A DNA stretch of 37,452 nucleotides from Peribacillus deserti (lineage in GTDB: Bacteria; Bacillota; Bacilli; Bacillales; DSM-1321), in contig NZ_PGUY01000056.1 of NCBI RefSeq assembly GCF_002863585.1, forward strand, positions 1 through 37,452, read 5' to 3'. Under the pieces are notes generated by a model. That model saw only the letters and a list, made by a program, of their open reading frames with translations. It ran no database searches and was not told the DNA's origin. Below, piece by piece: positions 1-6,908 of this stretch. The position numbers and the translations under genes are program-made. Position 1 is the stretch's first letter; every line of letters starts with the position of its first letter.

Positions 1-138
1 CTCCTCGGCTTCGCCTGTGGGGTCTCACCTGTCCCGCTGCTCCCGCAGGAGTCTCGCACCTTACGTTCCAATCACCCTTTAATCAATAGGGTAGGATCAC
101 ATAACTATTAAAAAACAACAATCTTTTAGAAAAGAGCC
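1..138 (-). mobile_element. Partial copy of the short GGCT-end repeat element
   Basis: Reading the minus strand from position 138, this matches the complete short element at 14939-15163: the end GGCTCTTTTCTAAAAGATTG, the stretch before GTGCGAGACTCCTGCGGGAG, and the internal GTGAGACCCCACAGGCG block. The window edge cuts it, so the other end and the matching target duplication cannot be seen. The block following GGGACAGG is the short form, without the 322-bp internal module. It ends 92 bases upstream of the bstA start codon, so it lies in that gene's upstream region. No coding capacity was seen. Confidence 0.85.
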
Positions 139-230
139 TTTTAATGATGCAGCCTGGTTCATTCAGTCACTGTCTTGTTTCTAAAAAATTTTCAGTTAAT
201 GAATAGAGCGTCTTTAGGGGAGAGTTGAGT

Positions 231-746
231 ATGGAAGATCAAAAATATCCAATAGGAAGATTTGTAGTTCCACATGTTATTTCAGAAGAGCAGAAGGATG
301 CCTGGATTTATGACATCGCCGCTGCCCCAGGGAGAATGAAAGAAGCCCTGAAAGGATTATCACAGGAACAGCTCGATAAACCTTATAGAGAAGGCGGCTG
401 GACGGCCCGGCAGGTGGTGCATCATCTTGCTGACAGCCACATGAATGCCTTTATCCGATTCAAGCTCAGCCTAACGGAAGATTTCCCGACCATTAAGCCA
501 TACAGCGAAGGTGACTGGGCTTTAATGCCCGATTCGATTTCCACAGACATCCACGCATCTCTTCAGATCCTTGAAGGATTGCATAAACGCTGGGAAGTAC
601 TGCTCAAATCCCTATCCCTGGAAGATCTCAAAAGACGAAAATTCATTCATCCAGAGCTCCAGACCACACTGGACCTATACACAACCCTGGCCCTCTACTC
701 CTGGCACTCGCGGCACCACACCGCCCATATCAACTCCATTAAGTAG
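231..746 (+). CDS. bstA: Bacillithiol S-transferase BstA (YfiT, DinB superfamily)
   Basis: A 171-residue protein closely resembling Bacillus YfiT/BstA, a metal-dependent enzyme of the DinB/YfiT four-helix-bundle superfamily that transfers bacillithiol to electrophiles for detoxification in the cytosol. The metal site is visible: a histidine in HHLADSH (residues 64-70) and the C-terminal WHSRHHTAH (158-166), fitting the three-histidine nickel/zinc site of YfiT. The length matches the family. A TTG six bases upstream is in frame, but AGGGGAG at 216-222 is spaced correctly for the ATG at 231, so I use that. The gene appears monocistronic. It supports a bacillithiol-making Firmicute host. Its stop codon abuts a 13-bp GGGGACTGTCCCC palindrome. 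Confidence 0.9.
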   Translation: MEDQKYPIGRFVVPHVISEEQKDAWIYDIAAAPGRMKEALKGLSQEQLDKPYREGGWTARQVVHHLADSHMNAFIRFKLSLTEDFPTIKPYSEGDWALMPDSISTDIHASLQILEGLHKRWEVLLKSLSLEDLKRRKFIHPELQTTLDLYTTLALYSWHSRHHTAHINSIK

Positions 747-758
747 GGGACTGTCCCC
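746..758. repeat. GGGGACTGTCCCC palindrome, copy 1
   Basis: A perfect palindrome around a central T, beginning at the last base of the bstA stop codon and followed by CATTTCCC. A near-identical copy (central A, also followed by CATTTCCC) lies at 1948-1960. The shared flank beyond the palindrome argues for a small dispersed repeat rather than chance. It could act as a weak hairpin 3' of bstA, but no T-tract follows. Confidence 0.6.
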
Positions 759-841
759 ATTTCCCACAAGCCTGCTCACTTTATTTGGAGGGTTGTTTAG
801 TGCTATGATTACTCTTAATTGTTGTGTTAGGAGGATTAGTG

Positions 842-1294
842 ATGGCATTACATTCTTTTCATTTAAAGGCCGTGTGGCCAGGGCTCCGCAATGATGTGGG
901 GGAGATTGAGGCAGGTAATTTGAAGACGAAGATATCCATTCCGCCTGAGATGGATGGGCCGGGAGTTGGCACAAATCCTGATGAAATGCTGCTCGGAGCA
1001 GCTGCAACCTGCTATATTATTACGCTTGCTGCGATGATGCAGCGAAGCAATTTAGATAAAGAAGATCTTACGATGGAGTCTGAAGGAATCGTTGACGTAA
1101 CCTCCGGGGTCATCACATACAAAAAGATCATCCACCGCCCGCGCATCGTCCTGAAGCGGGACGCCAGCGAGAAAGACCATGAACTGGCGCTAAAACTGGC
1201 AAAAAAGGCAGAAGTTTCGTGCATGATTTCACGGGCTGTTGCCGGGAACGTAGCAATTGAGCTCGAGCCTGAAGTTACAAACTTATCCTCTTAA
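842..1294 (+). CDS. OsmC/Ohr-family peroxiredoxin-like protein
   Basis: A 150-residue OsmC-family protein. The family detoxifies organic hydroperoxides with a pair of cysteines in a domain-swapped cytosolic dimer. Both expected cysteines are present: C57 in GAAATCYI and C127 in EVSCMIS. The sequence is closest in pattern to the SACOL1771/YmaD-like branch of short Firmicute OsmC proteins, an assignment made from memory. An in-frame GTG at 824 exists, but TAGGAGGA at 828-835 is placed for the ATG at 842. The gene ends at a strong hairpin shared with the convergent phosphatase gene. Its substrate is not determinable from sequence. Proximity to bstA suggests a thiol/oxidant-stress theme, which is inference only. 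Confidence 0.85.
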   Translation: MALHSFHLKAVWPGLRNDVGEIEAGNLKTKISIPPEMDGPGVGTNPDEMLLGAAATCYIITLAAMMQRSNLDKEDLTMESEGIVDVTSGVITYKKIIHRPRIVLKRDASEKDHELALKLAKKAEVSCMISRAVAGNVAIELEPEVTNLSS

Positions 1295-1299
1295 AAAAG

Positions 1300-1332
1300 A
1301 GAGAGCCGGCCCAATATTCGGGCCAGCTCTCT
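1300..1332. terminator. Bidirectional terminator between osmC-like and phosphatase genes
   Basis: A 13-bp stem with one mismatch (AGAGAGCCGGCCC against GGGCCAGCTCTCT), a seven-base loop, A-tract before and T-tract after. It serves the plus-strand osmC-like gene and the minus-strand histidine phosphatase gene. Confidence 0.9.
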
Positions 1333-1336
1333 TTTC

Positions 1337-1936
1337 TTATCTTCGAAGATGTTCCGTAGAATTCATAAAATGAACGATTCGCTGAGTGCCTCTATCCTCT
1401 AAAAGATGGATACCTGTATCTCCTGTTAATACATAGTGTTCAACGTTAAATGGGAGCCTGAAAAATGCCTGCATCATCCGGCTGATCGCTCCGCCATGGG
1501 ATACAATCGCAAGCGTCCCATACCCGTTATCGGCAAGTATACGGGAAAACGCTCCCTCGATACGTGCCCGAAACTCAATTTCCGTCTCTCCCTCTGGTAC
1601 ACATTCATGCATTTTATAACCGCCCTCGGGAGCCGGATAGCGTTCTTCAACTTCATCATATTTAAGTCCAGCGAGCGCGCCGTTATTATGTTCCATCAAC
1701 TCCCCGCGCAATTCCACATCGAGATTAAGCGCCTCACCGATAATTCCAGCCGTTTCAGCAGCCCTCTTCAACGTACTGCTGTAAAGCTTATCAATCTTAT
1801 AGTTTTCTTTTAGGAAAGCTGCTAATTTATGAACCTGCCACCTTCCGTTTTCCGTTAAGCTGAAGTCGGCTCTTCCCTCATGAACATGCAGCAGGTCCGC
1901 CTCCGATTCTCCATGCCTGATCAATAGTAATTTCAT
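1337..1936 (-). CDS. Histidine phosphatase family protein (phosphoglycerate mutase-like)
   Basis: A 199-residue member of the histidine phosphatase superfamily. The first catalytic motif LIRHGESE is at residues 5-12 (phospho-accepting H8) and the second histidine lies in IVSHGGAIS near residue 150. These enzymes hydrolyse small phosphorylated metabolites through a phosphohistidine; the substrate is unknown here. The start is ATG 1936, preceded by GGGGAGG. An upstream in-frame start at 1963 would read through the GGGGACAGTCCCC repeat and is rejected. It follows the cysteine-hydrolase gene on the same strand by 34 bases and may be co-transcribed with it. Confidence 0.88.
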   Translation of the reverse strand: MKLLLIRHGESEADLLHVHEGRADFSLTENGRWQVHKLAAFLKENYKIDKLYSSTLKRAAETAGIIGEALNLDVELRGELMEHNNGALAGLKYDEVEERYPAPEGGYKMHECVPEGETEIEFRARIEGAFSRILADNGYGTLAIVSHGGAISRMMQAFFRLPFNVEHYVLTGDTGIHLLEDRGTQRIVHFMNSTEHLRR

Positions 1937-1947
1937 AGAACCTCCCC

Positions 1948-1960
1948 GGGGACAGTCCCC
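1948..1960. repeat. GGGGACAGTCCCC palindrome, copy 2
   Basis: Second copy of the small palindrome seen at 746-758, again followed on the plus strand by CATTTCCC. It lies between two minus-strand genes, just upstream of the phosphatase ribosome site. Confidence 0.6.
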
Positions 1961-1970
1961 CATTTCCCGA

Positions 1971-2531
1971 TTATTTCCCGGCTAAAATGTCTTCAGTGCT
2001 TACTATTTCTGCAAATTCCTTATGGATCGTAGCAAGTGAGAGGTTATGTACCTCTTCTGCCTTATAAAGAACTCCGTTATGCCCGACAATATCAAAGGCG
2101 GCAGATGCATCCGAAACTACATAAGTCGTAAATCCTAAGTTTGCGCTCATTCTCGCTGTTGTAGAAACACAATGCGGTGTAATTAAGCCCGTTATAACCA
2201 GTGTATCTATGTGATTCTTTCGTAAATATTCCTCTAGTCCGGTGCCGATAAAGCCGCTGTTCACATTCTTTTGAAATACAGCTTCACCATCTAGTGGAAG
2301 AACAAGCTCTTTTATTTCGCAGCCTTCATGGCCAGGGAATAATGGAGAGCGGGGATTACGCGATAAGTGCTGAGTATGAATAACAGGAAGTCCTCGTGTC
2401 CTCCAATGATTCAAAAGGCTAAAGATATTCTCTTCAGCTTGGGGGTTGTTCCGGGCTCCCCATTTTTCTGAATCAAACCCTTTTTGTACATCAATAATAA
2501 GTAAAGCAGAATTTTTTCCAAATGCAACCAT
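1971..2531 (-). CDS. Isochorismatase-like cysteine hydrolase
   Basis: A 186-residue cysteine hydrolase of the isochorismatase/nicotinamidase fold. The catalytic triad positions are visible: Asp in LLIIDVQKGF (residue 14), Lys in VFQKNVNSGF and Cys in ITPHCVSTTARM. The family includes nicotinamidases, N-carbamoylsarcosine amidases and isochorismatases; nothing here fixes the substrate. The start ATG has AAGGGGAG upstream on the minus strand. The gene is divergent from an Lrp/AsnC regulator 130 bases away, a frequent arrangement in which the regulator controls its neighbour. That link is an inference. Confidence 0.87.
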   Translation of the reverse strand: MVAFGKNSALLIIDVQKGFDSEKWGARNNPQAEENIFSLLNHWRTRGLPVIHTQHLSRNPRSPLFPGHEGCEIKELVLPLDGEAVFQKNVNSGFIGTGLEEYLRKNHIDTLVITGLITPHCVSTTARMSANLGFTTYVVSDASAAFDIVGHNGVLYKAEEVHNLSLATIHKEFAEIVSTEDILAGK

Positions 2532-2616
2532 TATTTATCTCCCCTTTTCTTAAATCTATCTTTATTTTATTCAACCATTTGCTAAATTTCCTTCTCATAA
2601 AAAAGGTATTTAGTAC

Positions 2617-2629
2617 TGCAAACGTTTCA
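2617..2629. promoter_or_regulatory. Operator-like palindrome upstream of the Lrp-type gene
   Basis: TGCAAACGTTTCA is a near-palindrome centred on AAACGTTT, immediately before TATAAAAT (2630-2637), a possible -10 box for the regulator gene. It resembles CcpA/LacI-type half-sites but fails the cre consensus at the right end, so the factor is unknown. Confidence 0.3.
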
Positions 2630-2662
2630 TATAAAATAAAAAATATAGAGGGGGGTTTTCAT

Positions 2663-3100
2663 TTGAAAATCGACGAAATTGATAAACATATTTTACGGTG
2701 TCTGGTTGCAAATTCACGGCTTTCAATCCGTGAATTATCAAAGCAGGTGAATTTGTCCGCGCCTTCTGTAGCAGAGCGGGTGCGAAGGCTTGAGGAAGAG
2801 GGCGTCATAGAAGGCTATACGGCAAAATTGAACTACAGCACTTTAGGCTATTCCATCCGTGCCATCATTCAGGTTACGACCCGGCACGGGATGTGTGAGG
2901 AATTCCGAAGACTGATGAGGATTCACCCTAATGCGGAGTGGTGCTACAGAATGGCAGGTCCTGCTGATTACATTGTGATGCTTACGGTGCAGAAACTTGA
3001 AGAAATTGAAAAAGTGATTGATGAAATCAGCGGTCTTGCCCAGACAACCACTCATATAGTTTTATCTAAGGTTCAAATGGAATCCTCCATTCTTGGATGA
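2663..3100 (+). CDS. Lrp/AsnC family transcriptional regulator
   Basis: A 145-residue Lrp/AsnC regulator. It has an N-terminal winged helix (IDEIDKHILRCLVANSRLSI through the VAERVRRLEEEGVIEGY recognition region, residues 3-54), followed by the RAM/AsnC ligand-binding domain (about 60-140). The family binds amino acids or related metabolites and controls adjacent transport or catabolic genes. The start is taken as TTG 2663, spaced seven bases from AGGGGGG. The longer in-frame reading from 2522 adds a hydrophobic AT-rich leader with no ribosome site. The gene is divergent from the cysteine hydrolase, its most likely target by position. Confidence 0.9.
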   Translation: MKIDEIDKHILRCLVANSRLSIRELSKQVNLSAPSVAERVRRLEEEGVIEGYTAKLNYSTLGYSIRAIIQVTTRHGMCEEFRRLMRIHPNAEWCYRMAGPADYIVMLTVQKLEEIEKVIDEISGLAQTTTHIVLSKVQMESSILG

Positions 3101-3103
3101 TGA

Positions 3104-3134
3104 AGATACCCCCTTTCTATGAAAGGGGGTATCT
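3104..3134. terminator. Terminator after the Lrp-type gene
   Basis: A perfect 14-bp stem (AGATACCCCCTTTC / GAAAGGGGGTATCT) with a three-base loop and a short T-run. It lies between convergent genes and probably also stops transcription from the minus-strand csm6-like pair. Confidence 0.9.
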
Positions 3135-3149
3135 TTCCATAAACTCGGG

Positions 3150-4361
3150 TTAAGCTCCTTTACTTTCCTGCCTTCCCGTTTCCAACTCTTTTCTCGCCAG
3201 ATAAAGTGAGCTTTTTTCCACGAGTTCGAACAGTCCATCTTCAAATGGTATATTTAAAAAGCTGAATATAGGTTCCATTTTTTCTAAAGGATCCATCTCG
3301 CAAATGTTGTTAAACTGCTCTTTCGAAAAATCACAAAAACCATGTCCGCTGACGCCTGCATGCCGGAGTTTTAGGATTTCCTGGAACTCTTCCTTACTGA
3401 ACAAGCGATAAAGCTCTATGAAATATTGATCAACCTGGTTTCTTTCACTTTTCTTTTCAAGCCTCTTTACGTGTTTCTCCAATGTGCGCAAATAACTATG
3501 AAAATGTCTTGTCACACGCTCCTTGTCTGGGAAGTCGAGTTTAAAATAGGCTTCCTTCCTATAAACAAACGAATGTCCGGGCTTGTCCCAATCGATGTCC
3601 CAGCCTAACGCAAACAGCAGAAGCTCCTCTGCAAGCCGATAATATAAAACGACAAAGTCGATTAACTTATTTTCTTCAAACAATCTGGCCGCTGAGTTGT
3701 GCAGGTAAGAGATAAACGCTTTCTGATCCCGGTTCCGCAAATTCTTCATTCTGACGGCATAATCAATGAGCTCATCATCTTCATCCATTTCCCTAAGTGT
3801 CTCGATTAATAAGTCGAAATAATCTTCCTGGCCGTCTGCCACGGCAAGGTCAAGACTCTTAAGCCTTTCACCGAAAATAAGCATTTTGGTAAGCTCGGGG
3901 CTTTGAAAGCTGTTGTATACTAGCTTTCCTGCCGAATGATAGTTTCTTTTGCAAATTAAATCATGAAGGCGGGCATATAAATCCTGTATCTTGTCCTCTG
4001 CCGTAAATCCGGGAACAATCTCACTTCCTTTTATAAAATAGGACGATTTCCCATACCGCTCAAGAAGGATCTGCATAAAAATCATCTGGTAAATGTCCGG
4101 AGTCTCACCGAGTCTTAGATACATTTTATCTTTTTCTCCTACCTGGTCCGCCAGAATCTGCTCTATCTCTTTTTCAGCATTCTCCAATTCGTTTGATAGC
4201 CGATGAACTTTATAATCACCAATAGAAGCAGGAATGTCCGGCTGTGCCTCAGATTCAGGAATTAAGAGATGCAAGATAGATTTTGGTTTATTCAGTGCAG
4301 GTATCTCCTCAAGAAATGAGATATTTCGCCCTTTACAGAGGCAGAACACGTGATTTTTCAT
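3150..4361 (-). CDS. Csm6-like CARF-HEPN protein, downstream member of a tandem pair
   Basis: A 403-residue protein with the layout of Csm6 ribonucleases. Residues 1-118 look like a Rossmann-type CARF domain: a strand-helix-strand ending SILHLLIPES (28-37), then the strand MYLRLGETPD (80-89) followed by a helix and strand YGKSSYFI. Residues about 120-230 are helical. The HEPN domain follows, with LYYRLAEELLL (239-249) and the catalytic R-x6-H signature RHAGVSGHGF (R333, H340), the spacing I recall for Thermus Csm6 (RNSALLVHGF). Csm6 enzymes cleave RNA when CARF binds cyclic oligoadenylate. The usual S/TGGTK-like loop is replaced by LGETPD, so the ligand may differ. The start ATG has AGGAG upstream. 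It overlaps the upstream gene by 29 bases, implying translational coupling. No cas10 or CRISPR array is in the window. Confidence 0.75.
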   Translation of the reverse strand: MKNHVFCLCKGRNISFLEEIPALNKPKSILHLLIPESEAQPDIPASIGDYKVHRLSNELENAEKEIEQILADQVGEKDKMYLRLGETPDIYQMIFMQILLERYGKSSYFIKGSEIVPGFTAEDKIQDLYARLHDLICKRNYHSAGKLVYNSFQSPELTKMLIFGERLKSLDLAVADGQEDYFDLLIETLREMDEDDELIDYAVRMKNLRNRDQKAFISYLHNSAARLFEENKLIDFVVLYYRLAEELLLFALGWDIDWDKPGHSFVYRKEAYFKLDFPDKERVTRHFHSYLRTLEKHVKRLEKKSERNQVDQYFIELYRLFSKEEFQEILKLRHAGVSGHGFCDFSKEQFNNICEMDPLEKMEPIFSFLNIPFEDGLFELVEKSSLYLARKELETGRQESKGA

Positions 4362-5640
4362 TCGACTCCTGTCCTTTCGGCTGTATGTCCAATTCTAGTT
4401 TCAGCAAATAATCAATTAAATCAGAGTAATTATCATCTATGGCCGCACCAAGGTCCCCAAGCATCATATTGGACTCCAGAAGGAACCTTCTTTTCGCACG
4501 GGAGACAGTGGTCCGCTTTGTGCCAAAGTAGGAATGCCAGAGTTCCGCTGACTTTATTTCCTCTCTTCCATGCCCGATAAAGCTCTGGTTTCTCACTTGA
4601 AGTGTATGAGCTACATTCAAGCTTTTTAGGTAAAAGTAAGCCCCAATGTAATTTTCTACATCCCCGTTTTCATATTTCTTCTCTAGTTCCTCAATCAGCT
4701 GATAAATGGATGACTTTTTGACCTGTGCTGCCGAATCCTTATCTTTTGCTCCATGTACCAAAAGAAATAGAAGGATGGCTTCACGGGCACGGTAGAATCT
4801 TGTCAGAAAGGCAGGAAGATCATCCAGTTCAATGCAAATTTCCATCTGTCTGTACAATTCTTCGATTAGTGCCAGATCCTTTTCTCTTCCTTCTTTGGAA
4901 AGGAGTTTATGAAGAATCTTCTTTGTTTCTTTTAAAACTGGTTCATCCGCTCCCAGAAGCTTTTCACACTCCTGTAAGTATTGATGAGCTTCCTTAAAGC
5001 AAAAGTTCATTCTGCTATCCATCATTTTCAGAATGAACTCCATAGACTTAGGGGCTTCAACCTTATCTTTTACTAGTTCAATAGCTCCGGCAAAGTCGTA
5101 TTCCATGAGAAAACTGCGGATCTGCAGCTTCCAGGAACGATTCGAAACAACAGATCTGGAAATAGAGATTTGCGATTGTCCCTCTTTGTCAAAAAGGAAG
5201 CCATGACGGCTCCCAAGCTGTCTGACACTTTCTATGAATACTGCCTGAAAACAGTCATTATCTCCTGTACCGGTTAGCTGAATAATTGTTTCATAGGGAT
5301 AAAAAAATGATATCTTATGAATCAGCATCTCTGCTTCATTCATTAAAGCCTTTAGAGAAGACTTCTTCTTTATTAAGTACATATCGGCTTTCCATTTATC
5401 TGGAAGAGCACTTTCAATCAAATCCGTAAGTTTCTGTTCCAGTTTATATCTGGCTTGTCTGCTGATCCTTCCACTGATAGGAATTACACACAGAAGTGTT
5501 TCCCCAGGGGCAGGAAGATCTGAAATCCTCGAAACAAATGAACTCAATTGGGCTTCGGCATATTTCTTTAAACCGCCCTTCGCCTCCTCTATATCCAGGC
5601 AATTCCACACAGCCAAAGGCAATAATTCATTGTCATTCAT
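4333..5640 (-). CDS. Csm6-like CARF-HEPN protein, upstream member of a tandem pair
   Basis: A 435-residue protein, a distant paralogue of the next gene. Residues 1-155 form a CARF-like domain: strand LLCVIPISGR (49-58) and strand-loop IIQLTGTGDND (119-129), where Csm6 and relatives normally have TGGTK or SGTK. A helical linker follows (DFAGAIELVKDK, FKEAHQYLQE). The HEPN domain contains RFYRAREAILL (281-291) and the RNase signature RNQSFIGHG (R350, N351, H357), again R-x6-H with the usual polar residue after the arginine. It is likely an RNase regulated by a nucleotide second messenger. ATG 5640 is chosen because TGAGGTG lies eight bases upstream; an in-frame GTG at 5649 sits inside that site. 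It is the first gene of a two-gene unit, with no recognisable strong promoter. Confidence 0.75.
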   Translation of the reverse strand: MNDNELLPLAVWNCLDIEEAKGGLKKYAEAQLSSFVSRISDLPAPGETLLCVIPISGRISRQARYKLEQKLTDLIESALPDKWKADMYLIKKKSSLKALMNEAEMLIHKISFFYPYETIIQLTGTGDNDCFQAVFIESVRQLGSRHGFLFDKEGQSQISISRSVVSNRSWKLQIRSFLMEYDFAGAIELVKDKVEAPKSMEFILKMMDSRMNFCFKEAHQYLQECEKLLGADEPVLKETKKILHKLLSKEGREKDLALIEELYRQMEICIELDDLPAFLTRFYRAREAILLFLLVHGAKDKDSAAQVKKSSIYQLIEELEKKYENGDVENYIGAYFYLKSLNVAHTLQVRNQSFIGHGREEIKSAELWHSYFGTKRTTVSRAKRRFLLESNMMLGDLGAAIDDNYSDLIDYLLKLELDIQPKGQESNEKSRVLPL

Positions 5641-5839
5641 TATATACACCTCATATTGTTAAAAAACCCGCATTTTTCCTATTTGTGGTAACAAATGTAT
5701 AATAGTAACTATCTTCTATGTATATACCCATAAAAATGAGTAATGTACCAGATTCCAATAATTACAATTCCTAGGGGGAGCAGACATTCTAAAGAAAATA
5801 TAGATTCCTTTTTGTTCCACAGCTTTTATTTTTATGTCT

Positions 5840-5847
5840 TTCTTTTT
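5840..5847. repeat. 8-bp target duplication TTCTTTTT, left
   Basis: Identical to 6401-6408 on the far side of the 553-bp element. This is the hallmark of transposition of the whole composite. Confidence 0.8.
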
Positions 5848-6400
5848 GGCTCTTTTCTAAAGGATTGTTGTTTTTTTTTTAATAGTTATGTGATCCTACC
5901 CTATTGATTAACAGGTTGATTGGAACGTAAGGTGCGAGACTCCTGCGGGAGCAGCGGGTATTGTCCAGCTCCGGACTGACACCTTCGGTCATAAGCCAAT
6001 CGCCATTAAAAGGCAAAATCGGCCTTTCACTGCCGCTCGTCTTATGCCGGGCTAACGCACGATGCACAGGATGTGCGAGCCAGGCGGGGCCACAGGACGT
6101 GGCCGTTCAAGCGTGGTAAGGGCGACTAAGCTTCTGTCTTCGCTATCGCTTGCCAATCAGCAAGTCTTCTTTATCAGGTGTCTGCTTTTCTTTTAGTGTC
6201 TTGCCTCTACTTTAAAAAAGATCATCATTCAGCTTTTGGATGGAACTTTTCTTGAAAAGCACCGTCCTCCGCTTTTCGATCAGGTGAGACCCCACAGGCG
6301 AAGCCGAGGAGGCTCGGGCGCCCGCCCCTAAGGTCCGCGAGCATCCTGTAGTGGAAATCAACCCCCTTGTTCAAAAACAACAATGTTTGCGAAAACAGCC
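5848..6400 (+). mobile_element. Long (composite) GGCT-end repeat element, complete
   Basis: A 553-bp non-coding element. Its imperfect terminal inverted repeats are GGCTCTTTTCTAAAGGATTG at the left and, read inward, GGCTGTTTTCGCAAACATTG at the right. It is flanked by the 8-bp direct repeats at 5840-5847 and 6401-6408. The outer parts (5848-5958 and 6281-6400) match the short element at 14939-15163. A 322-bp module (5959-6280) is present where the short form has a single base. The module holds CATAAG...CTTATG (5991-6045) enclosing an AAAGGC/GCCTTT hairpin, then CGCAC...GTGCG (6055-6076). It has no ORF or transposase, so it must be mobilised in trans if at all. It landed in the 5' end of a secreted-protein gene. 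Confidence 0.85.
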
Positions 6401-6408
6401 TTCTTTTT
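6401..6408. repeat. 8-bp target duplication TTCTTTTT, right
   Basis: Partner of 5840-5847. Confidence 0.8.
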
Positions 6409-6870
6409 CTAACTTCCCAGCATCTCCAAGTGCAAAGGCAGCTATCCTCAAAACCATTAAGCAGGAGGACAATTCCTCTGCCAGCCAAAAACACCAGATT
6501 GTCCAAATACCAGACAGTCCCTACACTCTTGTCATCTTTGATTCTCCTCACAAAATAGGGGTATTCAAAACCAAGGAGTTCCTTGGCAAATTCAGCACAA
6601 CCCTGGAGACAGGATTCAATTTATATGAATCAACCTTTAAAAAAGATGCCAATTACTTTGTTAATAACAAGCTCGTTTACGGATTGACTACGATCCCTGA
6701 GGGCAGACACGCTTACGTAAATCATAAGAAAATCCACGTATTTCCCTTAGAAAAATACTTCTCTTCTAGTAGATATGCCTGGGATTATAAAAATCTGTAT
6801 TTTTTTTATCTTAATGAACCCATTAAAGTCCATTCATACCAGCCCATTAGTTTCCAATAACAGCAAAAGA

Positions 6871-6893
6871 GCCCTGGATTAATGATCCAGGGC
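6871..6893 (-). terminator. Terminator of the sugar ABC-transporter operon
   Basis: A perfect 9-bp stem GCCCTGGAT/ATCCAGGGC with a five-base loop. On the minus strand it is followed by TCTTTTG, 15 bases after the permease stop codon, so it terminates the transporter operon. It also faces the pseudogene on the plus strand, which lacks a good T-tract. Confidence 0.8.
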
Positions 6894-6908
6894 CTCTCAG
6901 GTGCCAAA

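Larger units (their letters stand above)
5786..6860 (+). pseudogene. Remnant of a secreted-protein gene, split by a mobile element and frameshifted
   Basis: The 3' part (6402-6857) encodes about 150 residues I do not recognise (PYTLVIFDSPHKIGVFKTKE, FNLYESTFKKDANYFVNNK). Its apparent start, GTG 6351, lies inside the inserted element. Removing the element (5848-6400) and one copy of the 8-bp duplication joins 5793-5847 to this frame and yields a convincing Sec signal peptide: KKYRFLFVPQLLFLCLSF followed by SNFPASPSAKA. AGGGGGAG at 5773-5780 is correctly spaced for a start at 5786, but that codon is now ATT. One extra A in the run near 5795-5798 also breaks the frame, reaching TAG at 5801. So three lesions: start, frameshift and insertion. 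It was divergent from the csm6-like pair. Whether the GTG 6351 product is made is unknown. Confidence 0.7.

Noticed and set aside
2522-2662. N-terminal extension of the Lrp-type protein
   Set aside because: AT-rich, overlaps the divergent promoter region, and the TTG at 2663 has a well-spaced ribosome site.
3150-5649. CRISPR array or other cas genes near the csm6-like pair
   Set aside because: No regularly spaced repeats and no Cas10, Csm or Cmr-type protein found in the window.
5879-6067. Frames within the mobile elements (also 6225-6551)
   Set aside because: They read through repeat sequence shared with non-coding copies whose frames differ.
5959-6280. Group II intron or tRNA-like RNA in the long-element module
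   Set aside because: Hairpins are present but no domain V-like motif, tRNA arms or reverse transcriptase were recognised.
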